Positions 10,656-24,242 of a stretch of 64,000 nucleotides of DNA are shown here, piece after piece; within the stretch, counting starts at the first letter, position 1; every line of letters starts with the position of its first letter. Position numbers and translations under genes: made by a program. The stretch comes from Cytobacillus sp. NJ13 (GTDB lineage Bacteria > Bacillota > Bacilli > Bacillales > Cytobacillaceae), in contig JAUCFP010000006.1 in NCBI GenBank assembly GCA_030348385.1, forward strand, positions 4,119,501-4,183,500, read 5' to 3'. Under the pieces are notes generated by a model, which saw only the letters and a list, made by a program, of their open reading frames with translations, ran no database searches and was not told where the DNA came from.

Positions 10656-10998
10656 TTATTTGTCTTATTTTCGGATGTTATTTAATAATAGCTGAAGCCA
10701 GGCTGCGAATATATAGGATCTTACCGCAGGGTTTCTGAAGGGTGTGATGCAATTTTGGAGGGTTACAGACAACTTCAAGAAAGTCACAGGAGTAAATTCT
10801 AGAAATTCATTTCAATTACTGATTTTCCCTGTATTATCCATGTTTTACATTTAACAATAAGTTTAATGTGAAAAACAAAAGGGGAGAATGAGGACAGCAG
10901 GAAATCCGATTTTAACTGGGGGGCACTCCCAAATATTATGATGCTTACTCGTGACATTTATTTGTTCATTGGAGTTAATTCTATAGGAGGAATTTATA
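10656..10998 (+). other. Upstream region of the nucleoside transporter
   Basis: About 340 bases with no gene. I looked for a purine riboswitch, which controls some Bacillus nucleoside transporters, and did not see its conserved core. A small hairpin, GGGGGCACTCCC, lies at about 10,919-10,930. No convincing promoter was found. Confidence 0.35.
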
Positions 10999-12177
10999 AT
11001 GATTGGTCTTTTGACTGCGATTGCAGGAATTGTCTTATTAATATGTATAGCATATATGATGAGTAACGATAAGAAGAGGGTTAACTTCAAAGGTATTGGA
11101 GTTATGATGATTATTCAGTTAGGCTTAGCATTCTTTATGTTAAATACTTCAATAGGTCAACAAGCTTTACAAGCAGTTGTTAATGGTGTTAATAAGGTTC
11201 TGTCTTTTGGGAAGGAAGGAACAGCTTTTGTTTTTGGTGATATCGGCGGAACAGATGCTTTTTTTATAAACGTTTTAATGGCGATTATCTTTGTAACCAG
11301 TTTACTGGGCATTCTAACCTACACTCGCATCTTGCCATTAGCAATTAAATACATAGGTGGATTTGTTGCTAAAATTACAGGCTTGCCAAAGGTTGAATCA
11401 TTCGTTGCTGTTAACTCTATGGTGTTCGGAGATACTACTGCTATATTATCAGTTAAGTCTCAGATCCCTAAGTTATCGGCAAATCGATTGTTCGTTGTTA
11501 CTACAAGCTCTCTTGTTGCCGTTTCCTGCTCTATCCTAGGGGCCTACATGCAGATGATTCCTGCAGAATTTGTTCTTGTAGCGCTTCCTATAAATATTTT
11601 TAGCGGACTGATCCTTTCATCTATTGTGTGTCCTGTGCCTGAAGAAGAGGATGAAGACATTGATATTAAAGAAATGATTCCAGAAAAATCTATTTTTGAG
11701 GCAATCGGAAACTGGACTTTGCTAGGTGGAAGGACTGCACTTATTGTTGGGGCTATGCTTATTACTTATGTAGCATTACTCGCAATGATTAATGCAGGAT
11801 TCGACGCTGTTATTGGTATGACTTTTACAGAAATTCTGGGTTATATCTTTGCACCTGTCGCTTTCATGATGGGTATCCCTGCTTCTGAAATCGTACAAGC
11901 AGGGTCAGTAATGGGGACAAAACTTGCTGCTAATGAGTTCGTTGCAATGCTTGGTTTTGCGGAGATGATTCCAGATTTGAGTCCTAAAACAGTGGGGATT
12001 GTGTCAGCATTCCTAATCTCTTTTGCTAACTTTAGTTCAATCGGTATTATCTTAGGGACTGTACAAGCCATTAATGGGGAGAAGGCTTCCATGTTCGCTA
12101 AAATGGGGCTGAAAGTATTATTGGTTGCTACGATGGGCAGCGTCTTAACAGGCTCTATTGTTGGTTTGTTCCTTTAA
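10999..12177 (+). CDS. Concentrative nucleoside transporter (CNT/NupC family)
   Basis: Cation-coupled nucleoside importer of 392 aa with about ten hydrophobic segments. CNT signature regions are present: VESFVAVNSMVFGDTTAIL near residue 130 and the late KLAANEFVAMLGFAEM, which supply substrate- and ion-binding residues in this family. ATG 10999 follows AGGAGGAATTTATA. It is a single gene, and purine or pyrimidine preference cannot be read from sequence. Confidence 0.93.
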   Translation: MIGLLTAIAGIVLLICIAYMMSNDKKRVNFKGIGVMMIIQLGLAFFMLNTSIGQQALQAVVNGVNKVLSFGKEGTAFVFGDIGGTDAFFINVLMAIIFVTSLLGILTYTRILPLAIKYIGGFVAKITGLPKVESFVAVNSMVFGDTTAILSVKSQIPKLSANRLFVVTTSSLVAVSCSILGAYMQMIPAEFVLVALPINIFSGLILSSIVCPVPEEEDEDIDIKEMIPEKSIFEAIGNWTLLGGRTALIVGAMLITYVALLAMINAGFDAVIGMTFTEILGYIFAPVAFMMGIPASEIVQAGSVMGTKLAANEFVAMLGFAEMIPDLSPKTVGIVSAFLISFANFSSIGIILGTVQAINGEKASMFAKMGLKVLLVATMGSVLTGSIVGLFL

Positions 12178-12278
12178 TAAATGTTGGGCCGATTCACAGT
12201 TTCGAGACTTATAAAAATTGCCGATGCTGCCTGTCATCTATAATAAAGCCCTGAATCTTTAATAGTGAGGGCGCTGCC

Positions 12279-12316
12279 AAAACTCCTTGTCTGATATGGG
12301 CAGGGAGTTTTTACTT
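12279..12316 (+). terminator. Terminator after the nucleoside transporter
   Basis: Arms AAAACTCC and GGAGTTTT with an internal GCC/GGC pairing, followed by TTTACTTTTT. Confidence 0.65.
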
Positions 12317-12323
12317 TTTACGC

Positions 12324-12430
12324 TATCCGCAAATAAATTCGGCCTATGCGCACATAAAAAATTTTATCCGCAAGTAAATTGACCTTATCCGCAAATAAAT
12401 TTCCTTTATCCGCACATAAATATATCCAGC
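12324..12430. repeat. Tandem array, 21-bp period, core TATCCGCA
   Basis: The motif TATCCGCA (one copy TATGCGCA) recurs at 12324, 12345, 12365, 12386 and 12407, with a degenerate last copy at 12423. Each core is followed by AT-rich sequence such as AATAAATT. Spacing is 20-21 bp, two helical turns. The array lies just past a terminator and before the sigL leader. Confidence 0.85.
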
Positions 12431-12639
12431 CATAAAAAATTTCCGAGATTTAAGCCTGAATTTCAAAAAAACCCATAAAATCCGCAGTTTTCACCATAAA
12501 AAATGAATATTCTCCCCTCTGCCATGCATATTGTGAAGTATTCAGAAAGATGGAGAAGTGCCGGTGCGATTGGCATTTGCCAAGATATTTCCATACAACA
12601 TTTACCGGGAATATTGTAAAATGGGGACAGGGGGAATGT

Positions 12640-13974
12640 ATGATGAATTTGAAAGCTGGGTTATGGCAGCAGCAGACAATGAAATTAACAATGACACAGG
12701 AGCTGACACAGGCGATTGCCCTTCTGCAATACAGCACACAGGAGCTCTCTGCATTCCTGGAAAGCAAAGCGCTTGATAATCCCCTTTTAAAAGTAGAGTC
12801 CGGTCATGTCAAGACGATGGATCCCCGTTATGACCGTGTCAAACTGACGAGAACAAAAGTCGAAAAAGATAAAATAAATTGGATTGAGCAGATTGGCTGC
12901 GGAAAGACGATGATGCTGGATGAATATTTGAAATCGCAGCTTCATTTGAAATTAAACAAGGACGAACAAAAAGTGATTGAGCATCTTATTGAGAGCCTTG
13001 ATGAAAACGGTTACTTACGTGCAGATCTGCAGACAGCAGCCAGGACTCTCCAGATGCCCCTTGAAAATGTGGAGCAAATGCTTGAAGAGCTGCAGGAACT
13101 CGAGCCTGCTGGCATTGGCGCTAGGAATCTTCAGGAGTGCCTGTCCCTGCAGATTAAGAGATTGCCAGAGAGAAATGAACTGGCTGAAATCATTATAGAT
13201 GACTACTTTACCTTTTTTGCGGAAAAGAAATGGAAGGAGATTGCCAAGCAGCTCAGTGTGGAGCTAAAAGAGATTCAGGAGGTATTCGACCTCGTGCAGA
13301 CCATGAATCCAAGACCGGCTTCATCCTTTCAAAGCGAGAAATCCGCATATATAACACCGGACGTGATTATTCAGTGGGATGGAAGCTCTTTTTCCGTAAG
13401 TGTTTTTGATGAAGTGCTTCCTAAAATCAGTTTTAATGAAGGCTATTATAAAAAGTTTTCGGCCACTGGAGACCGGAATGTCAGCCGCTTTTTGCAGGAA
13501 AAGCAGCAGGATTACCAATGGATCATGAGGAGCATCGAGCAGAGAAAAGAGACACTTGCAAATGTGACACTTAAAATCGTTGAAAAACAGCAGGACTTTT
13601 TTATAAAAGGACCTTCTCATCTGAAGCCGATGACTATGAAGGAAATATCAGATGAACTTGAAATACATGAATCAACTGTCAGCCGTGCTGTCCGGGAAAA
13701 ATATGCACAAACCCCATATGGGACGTATGAGCTGAGATCGTTCTTCTCAAGCACGATCAAAACAACCTCCGATGAAAATACGTCTTCACAGCAGGTAAAG
13801 ACGATTATTAGTAAAATGATTGAAGGGGAAAATAAGCAAAAGCCTTTATCCGATCAAGAGCTTGTGAAGCTGCTGAAGGAACAAGAGGGGATGGTTGTCA
13901 GCAGAAGGACGATTGCAAAATATCGGGATCAGCTGGGTATTCCATCATCATCGAAACGGAAAAGGTATGACTGA
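12640..13974 (+). CDS. sigL: RNA polymerase sigma-54 factor (SigL/RpoN)
   Basis: Sigma-54, which directs polymerase to -24/-12 promoters and needs enhancer-binding activators. It is 444 aa. The N-terminal activator-interacting region is Gln-rich (QQQTMKLTMTQELTQAIALLQYS), the core-binding region is central, and the RpoN box is SRRTIAKYRDQL near the C terminus. The start is ATG 12640 or 12643 behind AGGGGG; the longer frame from 12550 lacks a ribosome site. It sits upstream of cggR, as in B. subtilis. Confidence 0.96.
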   Translation: MMNLKAGLWQQQTMKLTMTQELTQAIALLQYSTQELSAFLESKALDNPLLKVESGHVKTMDPRYDRVKLTRTKVEKDKINWIEQIGCGKTMMLDEYLKSQLHLKLNKDEQKVIEHLIESLDENGYLRADLQTAARTLQMPLENVEQMLEELQELEPAGIGARNLQECLSLQIKRLPERNELAEIIIDDYFTFFAEKKWKEIAKQLSVELKEIQEVFDLVQTMNPRPASSFQSEKSAYITPDVIIQWDGSSFSVSVFDEVLPKISFNEGYYKKFSATGDRNVSRFLQEKQQDYQWIMRSIEQRKETLANVTLKIVEKQQDFFIKGPSHLKPMTMKEISDELEIHESTVSRAVREKYAQTPYGTYELRSFFSSTIKTTSDENTSSQQVKTIISKMIEGENKQKPLSDQELVKLLKEQEGMVVSRRTIAKYRDQLGIPSSSKRKRYD

Positions 13975-13991
13975 CAAAGGAGATTTGCTGA

Positions 13992-14240
13992 TTGAAACAG
14001 CCAGAGCTAGTGTTTTACACACGCAGCAGATGCCCGCTGTGTGATAAAGCTAAGGAAGTAATAGTGGAATTGAAGAAAGAATATGATTTTACCTTAATTG
14101 AGAAAGACATTGATGATAGCGATGAACTGACCGAGAAGTATGGGATCATGATTCCGGTTGTTGAAATTGATGGGAACGAAGTGCAGTTCGGGCATATTGA
14201 CGCCATTACATTATGTGAAGCGCTTACAGAAAAAAACTGA
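13992..14240 (+). CDS. Glutaredoxin-family thiol protein
   Basis: Small thioredoxin-fold protein of 82 aa with redox motif CPLC (FYTRSRCPLCDKA) near residue 13 and the cis-Pro segment MIPVVEIDG. The start codon is TTG with AAAGGAG nine bases upstream. It follows sigL by 17 bases, so cotranscription is likely. Substrate unknown. A terminator separates it from cggR. Confidence 0.88.
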   Translation: MKQPELVFYTRSRCPLCDKAKEVIVELKKEYDFTLIEKDIDDSDELTEKYGIMIPVVEIDGNEVQFGHIDAITLCEALTEKN

Positions 14241-14263
14241 GTTTTATCAGTTGATTTCAATAC

Positions 14264-14307
14264 TCACTCTTGCTATTATGAAAGAGAAGCAAGGGTGATT
14301 TTTTTTA
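14264..14307 (+). terminator. Terminator upstream of the cggR operon
   Basis: Arms TCACTCTTGC and GCAAGGGTGA with a 15-nt loop and a run of eight T. Confidence 0.88.
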
Positions 14308-14314
14308 CGGTAAG

Positions 14315-14350
14315 TGGGACATAATATGTCTATGCGGGACAAAAAATGAC
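14315..14350 (+). promoter_or_regulatory. CggR operator
   Basis: Two direct half-sites spaced 21 bp: TGGGAC-N6-TGTC and CGGGAC-N6-TGAC. This matches the known B. subtilis CggR operator. It lies just upstream of cggR itself, so CggR should repress the whole operon and be released by fructose-1,6-bisphosphate. Confidence 0.88.
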
Positions 14351-14375
14351 CACATATGATGAAGGAGCTTTCCGG

Positions 14376-15398
14376 ATGTACTCACTAATTGATATTCAAA
14401 AAAGATTATTGCCTGATATGCTTGCGGTTATGCAGAAGCGCTATGGGATTCTTCATTACATAGGGCTGATGGAGCCGGTTGGAAGACGGAGCCTTGCAGT
14501 AAGTTTAGGCCTGACGGAAAGAGTGCTGAGAAGTGAGGTTGAGTTTTTAAAAGACCAGAACCTGATCCGTATTTCAAGTACGGGAATGAGCCTTTCTTCT
14601 GATGGCAAGGATTTGCTTGAAGCTCTTAAAGGAATAATGAGGGATATTTCGGGTATAGCCGTAATGGAGCAGGATTTATCCCGAAAACTTGGCATTCGCC
14701 AGGCGATCATTGTTTCCGGAAACAGCGATGAATCTCCATGGGTGAAGCAGGAGCTTGGCAGGGCCACAGCGATGTGCATGAAATCAAGGCTCAAAGGAAA
14801 AAATATCATCGCAGTTACCGGCGGTTCCACAATGGCAGCCGTAGCAGAGATGCTTACTCCTGATCTTGCTGAACGGGATTGGCTGTTTGTGCCGGCACGG
14901 GGCGGAATTGGGGAAGATGTTAAAAATCAGGCTAATACCATTTGTGCAAAAATGGCTGATCATACAGATTCCAGACACCGCGTCCTTTATGTACCGGACC
15001 AGGTGAGCAGGGAGATGTATGAAAGCATCATTAAAGATCCAAATATTAAAGAAGTAATCACCCAGATCAAATCTGCAAGCATGGTTTTACACGGGATTGG
15101 GGACGCTATTACAATGGCGGAACGCCGCAAAACCAGTGAAGAAGATTTTGAGAAAATAAAGCATGCCAAGGCAGTAGGCGAATCTTTTGGCTATTACTTC
15201 AATGAAGGCGGCGAGGTTGTACATAAGGTTCAGACCATCGGCCTTCAGCTGGATGACCTATCCCATATTGAACATGTCATTGCAGTGGCAGGCGGTTCCT
15301 CAAAGGCTAAAGCCATCGCTGCATACATGAAACGGGCACCATCCTCTACCATTTTAGTGACAGATGAAGGTGCAGCAAAACAGTTGTTAAAAGGGTAA
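14376..15398 (+). CDS. cggR: Central glycolytic genes regulator CggR
   Basis: SorC/DeoR-type repressor of 340 aa, the same length as in B. subtilis. The N-terminal winged helix is GRRSLAVSLGLTERVLRSEVEFLKD; the sugar-phosphate-binding domain includes VTGGSTMAAVAE and the C-terminal VAGGSSKAKAIAAY. ATG 14376 follows GAAGGAG by nine bases; the in-frame ATG at 14346 lies in the operator and is less likely. First gene of the glycolytic operon. Confidence 0.96.
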   Translation: MYSLIDIQKRLLPDMLAVMQKRYGILHYIGLMEPVGRRSLAVSLGLTERVLRSEVEFLKDQNLIRISSTGMSLSSDGKDLLEALKGIMRDISGIAVMEQDLSRKLGIRQAIIVSGNSDESPWVKQELGRATAMCMKSRLKGKNIIAVTGGSTMAAVAEMLTPDLAERDWLFVPARGGIGEDVKNQANTICAKMADHTDSRHRVLYVPDQVSREMYESIIKDPNIKEVITQIKSASMVLHGIGDAITMAERRKTSEEDFEKIKHAKAVGESFGYYFNEGGEVVHKVQTIGLQLDDLSHIEHVIAVAGGSSKAKAIAAYMKRAPSSTILVTDEGAAKQLLKG

Positions 15399-15416
15399 TC
15401 CCTTTTCAAATATTAA

Positions 15417-16451
<1,035 letters not shown>

Positions 16452-16574
16452 TAGATAAATTTTTTCCAGAAAAATATTCGTTTTGCGAAGCATTCTCAAG
16501 ATGAATTTTTTCTTTAAAAAAATACCTCATCTTGTTGGATATTAAAATCGCTAACGTCTATAATGGATAAGGGT

Positions 16575-16615
16575 AAAAGGGGAGCAGGGAAACAATCCCT
16601 CTCCCTTTTGTTTTA
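16575..16615 (+). terminator. Hairpin/terminator between gapA and pgk
   Basis: Arms AAAAGGGGAGCAGGGA and ATCCCTCTCCCTTTTG flank a tight loop and are followed by TTTT. An additional inverted repeat, CAAGATGA..TCATCTTG, lies at 16497-16534. Probably partial termination or a 3' stabiliser of gapA mRNA. Confidence 0.75.
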
Positions 16616-16646
16616 AAGCAAAAAGTAAAAATAATTCACTAGGGTG

Positions 16647-16829
16647 GTGTCTAGCTCCAGCGCCTAGGGGCTCGAGTCATAAGCCAATCGCTTCTGAAGG
16701 CAAAGAACGCCTTCTGCCAGCGCTCGTCTTATGCTTGAGGACCGCAGGGATGCGGTTCATGCAGACGTTGCCACAGGACGTGGCGTTTTTAGTCTGCGTA
16801 CCTCTTGGGCAAGGCGCTTCCGCTTTTCC
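16647..16829 (+). repeat. GC-rich dispersed intergenic repeat, copy 1
   Basis: About 180 bp beginning TGTCTAGCTCCAGCGCCTAG, with CTCGAG, CATAAGCCAATC and AAGAACGCCTTCTGCCAGCGCTCGTCTTATGC-type inverted segments, and ending GCGCTTCCGCTTTTC. It is related to the copy at 62999-63244. GC content is far above its surroundings. It fills the gapA-pgk gap and ends just before the pgk ribosome site. Confidence 0.85.
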
Positions 16830-16850
16830 TGGTAAGGAGGTCCTTTTGCT

Positions 16851-18035
16851 ATGAACAAAAAAAGCGTAAAAGATGTTGAGTTACAAGGTAAGCGTGTTTT
16901 CTGCCGGGTTGATTTCAACGTGCCGATGAAGGATGGACAGGTAACAGATGAAACTCGCATCAAAGCAGCTCTTCCAACGATTGAGTATTTGATTAACCAG
17001 GGTGCTAAAGTGATCTTAGCAAGCCATCTGGGCCGCCCGAAGGGTTCAGTTGTTGAAGACTTGCGTTTAACACCAGTAGCAAAGCGTTTGTCCGAGCTTC
17101 TTGGCAAAGAAGTGAAGAAGGCCGATGAAGCATATGGAGATTCTGTAAAAGCAATGGTTGACACGTTAGGTGACGGAGATGTTCTTCTTCTTGAAAACGT
17201 GCGTTTCTATCCTGGCGAGGAAAAGAATGATTCTGAACTTGCAAAGGCATTTGCTGAGCTTGCTGATGTGTATGTGAACGATGCCTTTGGAGCAGCACAC
17301 CGTGCACATGCTTCAACGGAAGGAATTGCGCAGCACCTTCCTGCAGTATCAGGACTATTAATGGAAAAAGAACTTGATGTACTTGGAAAAGCTCTTTCAA
17401 ATCCTGAGCGTCCATTTACAGCCATTATCGGCGGTGCAAAGGTTAAAGATAAGATCGGTGTAATAGAAAACCTTCTTGAAAAGGTAGACAACCTGATCAT
17501 TGGCGGCGGACTTGCCTATACGTTTGTAAAAGCTAACGGCCATGAAGTAGGAAAGTCACTTTTAGAAGAAGATAAAATTGACCTTGCAAAATCGTTTATG
17601 GAAAAAGCGAAAGAAAAAGGCGTGAACTTCTATATGCCTGTTGATGTCGTGGTAGCAGACGATTTTTCCGAGGAAGCCAATATTAAAACAGTAGCAATAG
17701 AAGAAATTCCTTCTGATTGGGAAGCACTTGATATCGGACCTAAAACCCGCGAAATCTATAGCGATGTAATCCAGAATTCCAAGCTGGTAATCTGGAATGG
17801 GCCAATGGGTGTTTTTGAATTGAAGAAATTTGCAGGCGGAACAAGAGCTGTGGCTGAGACTTTAGCAGAAGCGAATGATACATATTCAGTCATCGGCGGC
17901 GGCGATTCTGCAGCAGCGGTTGAGAAATTCCATCTTGCTGACCGCATGAGCCATATTTCAACAGGCGGCGGCGCTTCCCTTGAGTTTATGGAAGGAAAGG
18001 CTCTGCCTGGCGTAGTTGCTTTAAACGATAAATAA
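16851..18035 (+). CDS. pgk: Phosphoglycerate kinase
   Basis: Glycolytic kinase of 394 aa producing ATP from 1,3-bisphosphoglycerate. N-terminal signature RVDFNVP, the basic patch ASHLGRPKG, and the nucleotide loop GGGDSAAAV / STGGGASLE are all intact. ATG 16851 follows AAGGAGG. First of the tightly linked pgk-tpiA-gpmI-eno block. Confidence 0.98.
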   Translation: MNKKSVKDVELQGKRVFCRVDFNVPMKDGQVTDETRIKAALPTIEYLINQGAKVILASHLGRPKGSVVEDLRLTPVAKRLSELLGKEVKKADEAYGDSVKAMVDTLGDGDVLLLENVRFYPGEEKNDSELAKAFAELADVYVNDAFGAAHRAHASTEGIAQHLPAVSGLLMEKELDVLGKALSNPERPFTAIIGGAKVKDKIGVIENLLEKVDNLIIGGGLAYTFVKANGHEVGKSLLEEDKIDLAKSFMEKAKEKGVNFYMPVDVVVADDFSEEANIKTVAIEEIPSDWEALDIGPKTREIYSDVIQNSKLVIWNGPMGVFELKKFAGGTRAVAETLAEANDTYSVIGGGDSAAAVEKFHLADRMSHISTGGGASLEFMEGKALPGVVALNDK

Positions 18036-20391
<2,356 letters not shown>

Positions 20392-20398
20392 TCGGTGA

Positions 20399-21751
<1,353 letters not shown>

Positions 21752-21760
21752 TCTTGCTTG

Positions 21761-21793
21761 TGCAGCCGTCCCGGGTGGGGCGGCTGTTTTTTT
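21761..21793 (+). terminator. Terminator after eno
   Basis: GC-rich stem CAGCCGTCCC / GGGGCGGCTG with a short loop and seven T. Confidence 0.9.
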
Positions 21794-21799
21794 AGTCTT

Positions 21800-21891
21800 G
21801 GCCGGTAAATAGGACAGTTTGGCCGGTATTTTTCCGGTTTTGGCCGGTAAATATCAAATATTGGCCGGTAAATATTCATTTTCGGCCGGTA
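21800..21891. repeat. Tandem array, 21-bp period, core GGCCGGTA
   Basis: GGCCGGTA occurs at 21800, 21821, 21842, 21863 and 21884, an exact 21-bp period, with AT-rich linkers such as AATATCAAATATT. The last copy lies inside the coding end of the minus-strand NERD gene, where it encodes TGR just before the stop. The sequence is unrelated to the 12324 array but the period is the same. Confidence 0.9.
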
Positions 21892-22874
21892 AAATGAAGA
21901 CTCTCAAAAAAATCGGCAGATAATTGATAGGTTCGGTCCTTGTATGAACCGGTATAGGGAAGTTTCAGCGCAGTCAGCAGCTTTTTGGCAATATTTGAGG
22001 AAGATAAATGGGTGAATTCCCGAAATTGTTGATTCGTAATGGAGGAACTAATCAAAAGAAAGTAATCATGGAGGGTTCTAATATGTGCTTCCTTATCAGC
22101 AGTAAGGCAATTACCGCATTTCCAGGTGCCCCGCACCCTTTTAAGTGAAAATCGGCTGCAGGCAGGACATTGAATGCCGGTAATAATCTCTTTTATATCA
22201 ATGTCATAGTATTTTAGGACACTGTAATTCGCAGGGATATGTTTATTTGTAATAGCTCTGCTTAACTTTCTGATCTCTCTGTCTGTTAATTTCTCTTCAG
22301 GATATTTCTCCTTTAGTCTATCTATCCTTTCTCTCAAATGGCTCGCATGCAGCACCTTTTCTAAGGCCACTTTGTGATAAGAGGGAGTCTTGATAATAGT
22401 AGAAGGATTGCTGATCACAACAAGGTACTCAATGGGTGTGTGAATCTTACGATCAGCTAGCCATTTTGCAAGTTCCTTTTGCTGCCTTTTAGCTTGTATT
22501 AAAGGATCAAGAAAACCTCTTTCCTTTTCTTGCATGCTCTGAATCAGCTGGTTAAATGCGGGGTCAAAATAAATAGTGCCGGAGATGTTCTTAATTTCGA
22601 GGGTAAGAAGGAAGTTTGGGCATAGGAGAAGCATATCGATTTGATAGAAGTCTCCGTTTCCATTGGAAAGCCGAATATCTTTAACAATTATGAACTCAGG
22701 TAAATCTTTTAAAAAGTAATCCACAGATTCTTCTCCGCGAATACCTGCTTTTCGCTTCGTTAAATCACTTTCAATGAGACCCCTTTTTGGATGTGATAGC
22801 GGCAGTCTTCTCAATAAAGCGTTCATGCTTAGAATAAAATTTGATTTCTTCCGCTCTTTTATGATCAATGGCAT
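21876..22874 (-). CDS. NERD-domain protein with C-terminal zinc ribbon
   Basis: About 332 aa. The nuclease-related NERD domain (GIRGEESVDYFL ... QIDMLLLCPNFLLTLEIKN) is near residues 40-160. It keeps the D..E-x-K pattern of restriction-endonuclease-like folds. A CPAC..CGNC zinc ribbon follows near residue 230. Family function is unproven; DNA processing is suspected. ATG 22874 gives the usual N terminus, but its ribosome site is very close; GTG 22886 is the alternative. The 3' end overlaps a tandem repeat. Confidence 0.87.
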   Translation of the reverse strand: MPLIIKERKKSNFILSMNALLRRLPLSHPKRGLIESDLTKRKAGIRGEESVDYFLKDLPEFIIVKDIRLSNGNGDFYQIDMLLLCPNFLLTLEIKNISGTIYFDPAFNQLIQSMQEKERGFLDPLIQAKRQQKELAKWLADRKIHTPIEYLVVISNPSTIIKTPSYHKVALEKVLHASHLRERIDRLKEKYPEEKLTDREIRKLSRAITNKHIPANYSVLKYYDIDIKEIITGIQCPACSRFSLKRVRGTWKCGNCLTADKEAHIRTLHDYFLLISSSITNQQFREFTHLSSSNIAKKLLTALKLPYTGSYKDRTYQLSADFFESLHFTGRK

Positions 22875-23015
22875 CAGTCCTTTCACAATATAGATTCTCT
22901 CAACTGCTATAAAAGTCCTTCCAACTAACAGGTCCTGCCAAAATCTTATTGTTTATACAACCAAAATGTGATAAATTAAGAATAATGTGATTGTACGTTT
23001 TCAGGAGGTGGCTTC

Positions 23016-23249
23016 ATGCATACATTATTGATTACCCTTTTAGTCATAGTTTCGATTGGCCTTATTGTAGTTGTACTCCTTCAGTCTGGTAAAAGCGCAG
23101 GTCTTTCCGGTGCCATTTCAGGGGGAGCTGAGCAGCTTTTTGGAAAGCAAAAAGCACGCGGGATTGATCTGATTCTTCACCGCATTACGATCGTTCTATC
23201 TGTTTTATTCTTTATCCTTACTGTTTTGGTTTCTTATTTCGCGATATAA
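23016..23249 (+). CDS. secG: Preprotein translocase subunit SecG
   Basis: 77-aa membrane protein with two transmembrane helices ([20 protein letters not shown] and [19 protein letters not shown]) around the conserved [20 protein letters not shown] loop. It assists SecYE in protein export. AGGAGGTGG precedes ATG. It leads the secG-est-rnr-smpB cluster found in Bacillus. Confidence 0.97.
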   Translation: MHTLLITLLVIVSIGLIVVVLLQSGKSAGLSGAISGGAEQLFGKQKARGIDLILHRITIVLSVLFFILTVLVSYFAI

Positions 23250-23260
23250 ATGAATGCAGC

Positions 23261-23294
23261 GCCTGGCCTTCAGAAGGTCAGGCTTTTATTTTTG
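23261..23294 (+). terminator. Terminator after secG
   Basis: Stem GCCTGGCCTT / AAGGTCAGGC and TTTTATTTTT. Confidence 0.8.
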
Positions 23295-23400
23295 GCTTTG
23301 CACATTTGCATATGTTGGCTAACGTCCACATTTTTTTACGTAAGAAAGCTTTTTATTGGCATGTTGCCCCGCTGTTTGCTAAAAATAAGGAATGCAGATT

Positions 23401-23417
23401 CAATCAAACGTTTGATT
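23401..23417. promoter_or_regulatory. Palindromic operator candidate upstream of est
   Basis: Perfect 14-bp palindrome ATCAAACGTTTGAT, extended by flanking A/T, 45 bases before the est start. The form suits a dimeric TetR- or LacI-type repressor. No cognate regulator is adjacent. Confidence 0.45.
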
Positions 23418-23459
23418 AATAAAATTATAGGAATTATAAAGGTAAAAGGAGTTTTATCC

Positions 23460-24206
23460 ATGAGAGTTGTTGCGCCAAAACCATTTACATTTGGAAATGG
23501 AAAAAGAGCAGTCCTGCTGCTGCATGGTTTCACTGGAAATACAGCAGATGTAAGAATGATGGCAAGATTTCTTGAAACAAAGGGCTACACCTGCCATGCA
23601 CCGCAGTATAAGGGACATGGGGTTCCGCCTGAAGAGCTTGTTCATACAGGCCCGGAAGACTGGTGGAAAGATGTGATGGACGGGTACGAATTTCTAAAAA
23701 ACAAGGGTCATAAAGAAATTGCAGTGGCCGGACTTTCCCTTGGCGGCGTATTTTCCCTTAAATTGGGTTACACTGTACCTGTAAAGGGTATTGTTCCGAT
23801 GTGCGCACCTATGTACATAAAAAGCGAAGAAGTCATGTATGAAGGAATTCTGAACTACGCAAGAGAATATAAAAGACTTGAAGGAAAGCCGGAAGCACAA
23901 ATTGAGCAGGAAATGGAAGAGTTCCAAAAGACACCGATGAATACATTAAAGGCACTCCAGGAGCTGATCGCGGATGTGCGCAATCATGTGGATATGATAT
24001 ACTCCCCAACATTTGTTGTACAGGCACGTCATGACCATATGATCAACACGGACAGTGCTAATATCATTTTTAATGAAGTGGAGAATGACTTAAAGCAGCT
24101 GAAGTGGTACGAAGAATCCGGGCACGTGATTACTCTCGATAAAGAGCGTGACCAGCTGCATGAAGATGTGTATGCGTTTTTAGAAAAGCTTGATTGGGAA
24201 GAATAA
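23460..24206 (+). CDS. est: Carboxylesterase (Est30/YvaK type)
   Basis: Alpha/beta-hydrolase of 248 aa acting on short-chain esters. Oxyanion segment LLLHGFTG, nucleophile Ser in GLSLGG, Asp in QARHDHMI and His in ESGHVITLD form the triad. ATG 23460 follows AAAAGGAG; the long frame from 23250 covers the secG terminator and is rejected. Position between secG and rnr matches B. subtilis yvaK. Confidence 0.95.
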   Translation: MRVVAPKPFTFGNGKRAVLLLHGFTGNTADVRMMARFLETKGYTCHAPQYKGHGVPPEELVHTGPEDWWKDVMDGYEFLKNKGHKEIAVAGLSLGGVFSLKLGYTVPVKGIVPMCAPMYIKSEEVMYEGILNYAREYKRLEGKPEAQIEQEMEEFQKTPMNTLKALQELIADVRNHVDMIYSPTFVVQARHDHMINTDSANIIFNEVENDLKQLKWYEESGHVITLDKERDQLHEDVYAFLEKLDWEE

Positions 24207-24242
24207 TACCAGAAGAAAAACTCCCCAAGGAGGGATGAAGAT

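Noticed and set aside
10656..10998. Purine riboswitch ahead of the nucleoside transporter
   Set aside because: The conserved three-way-junction core and loop sequences could not be found.
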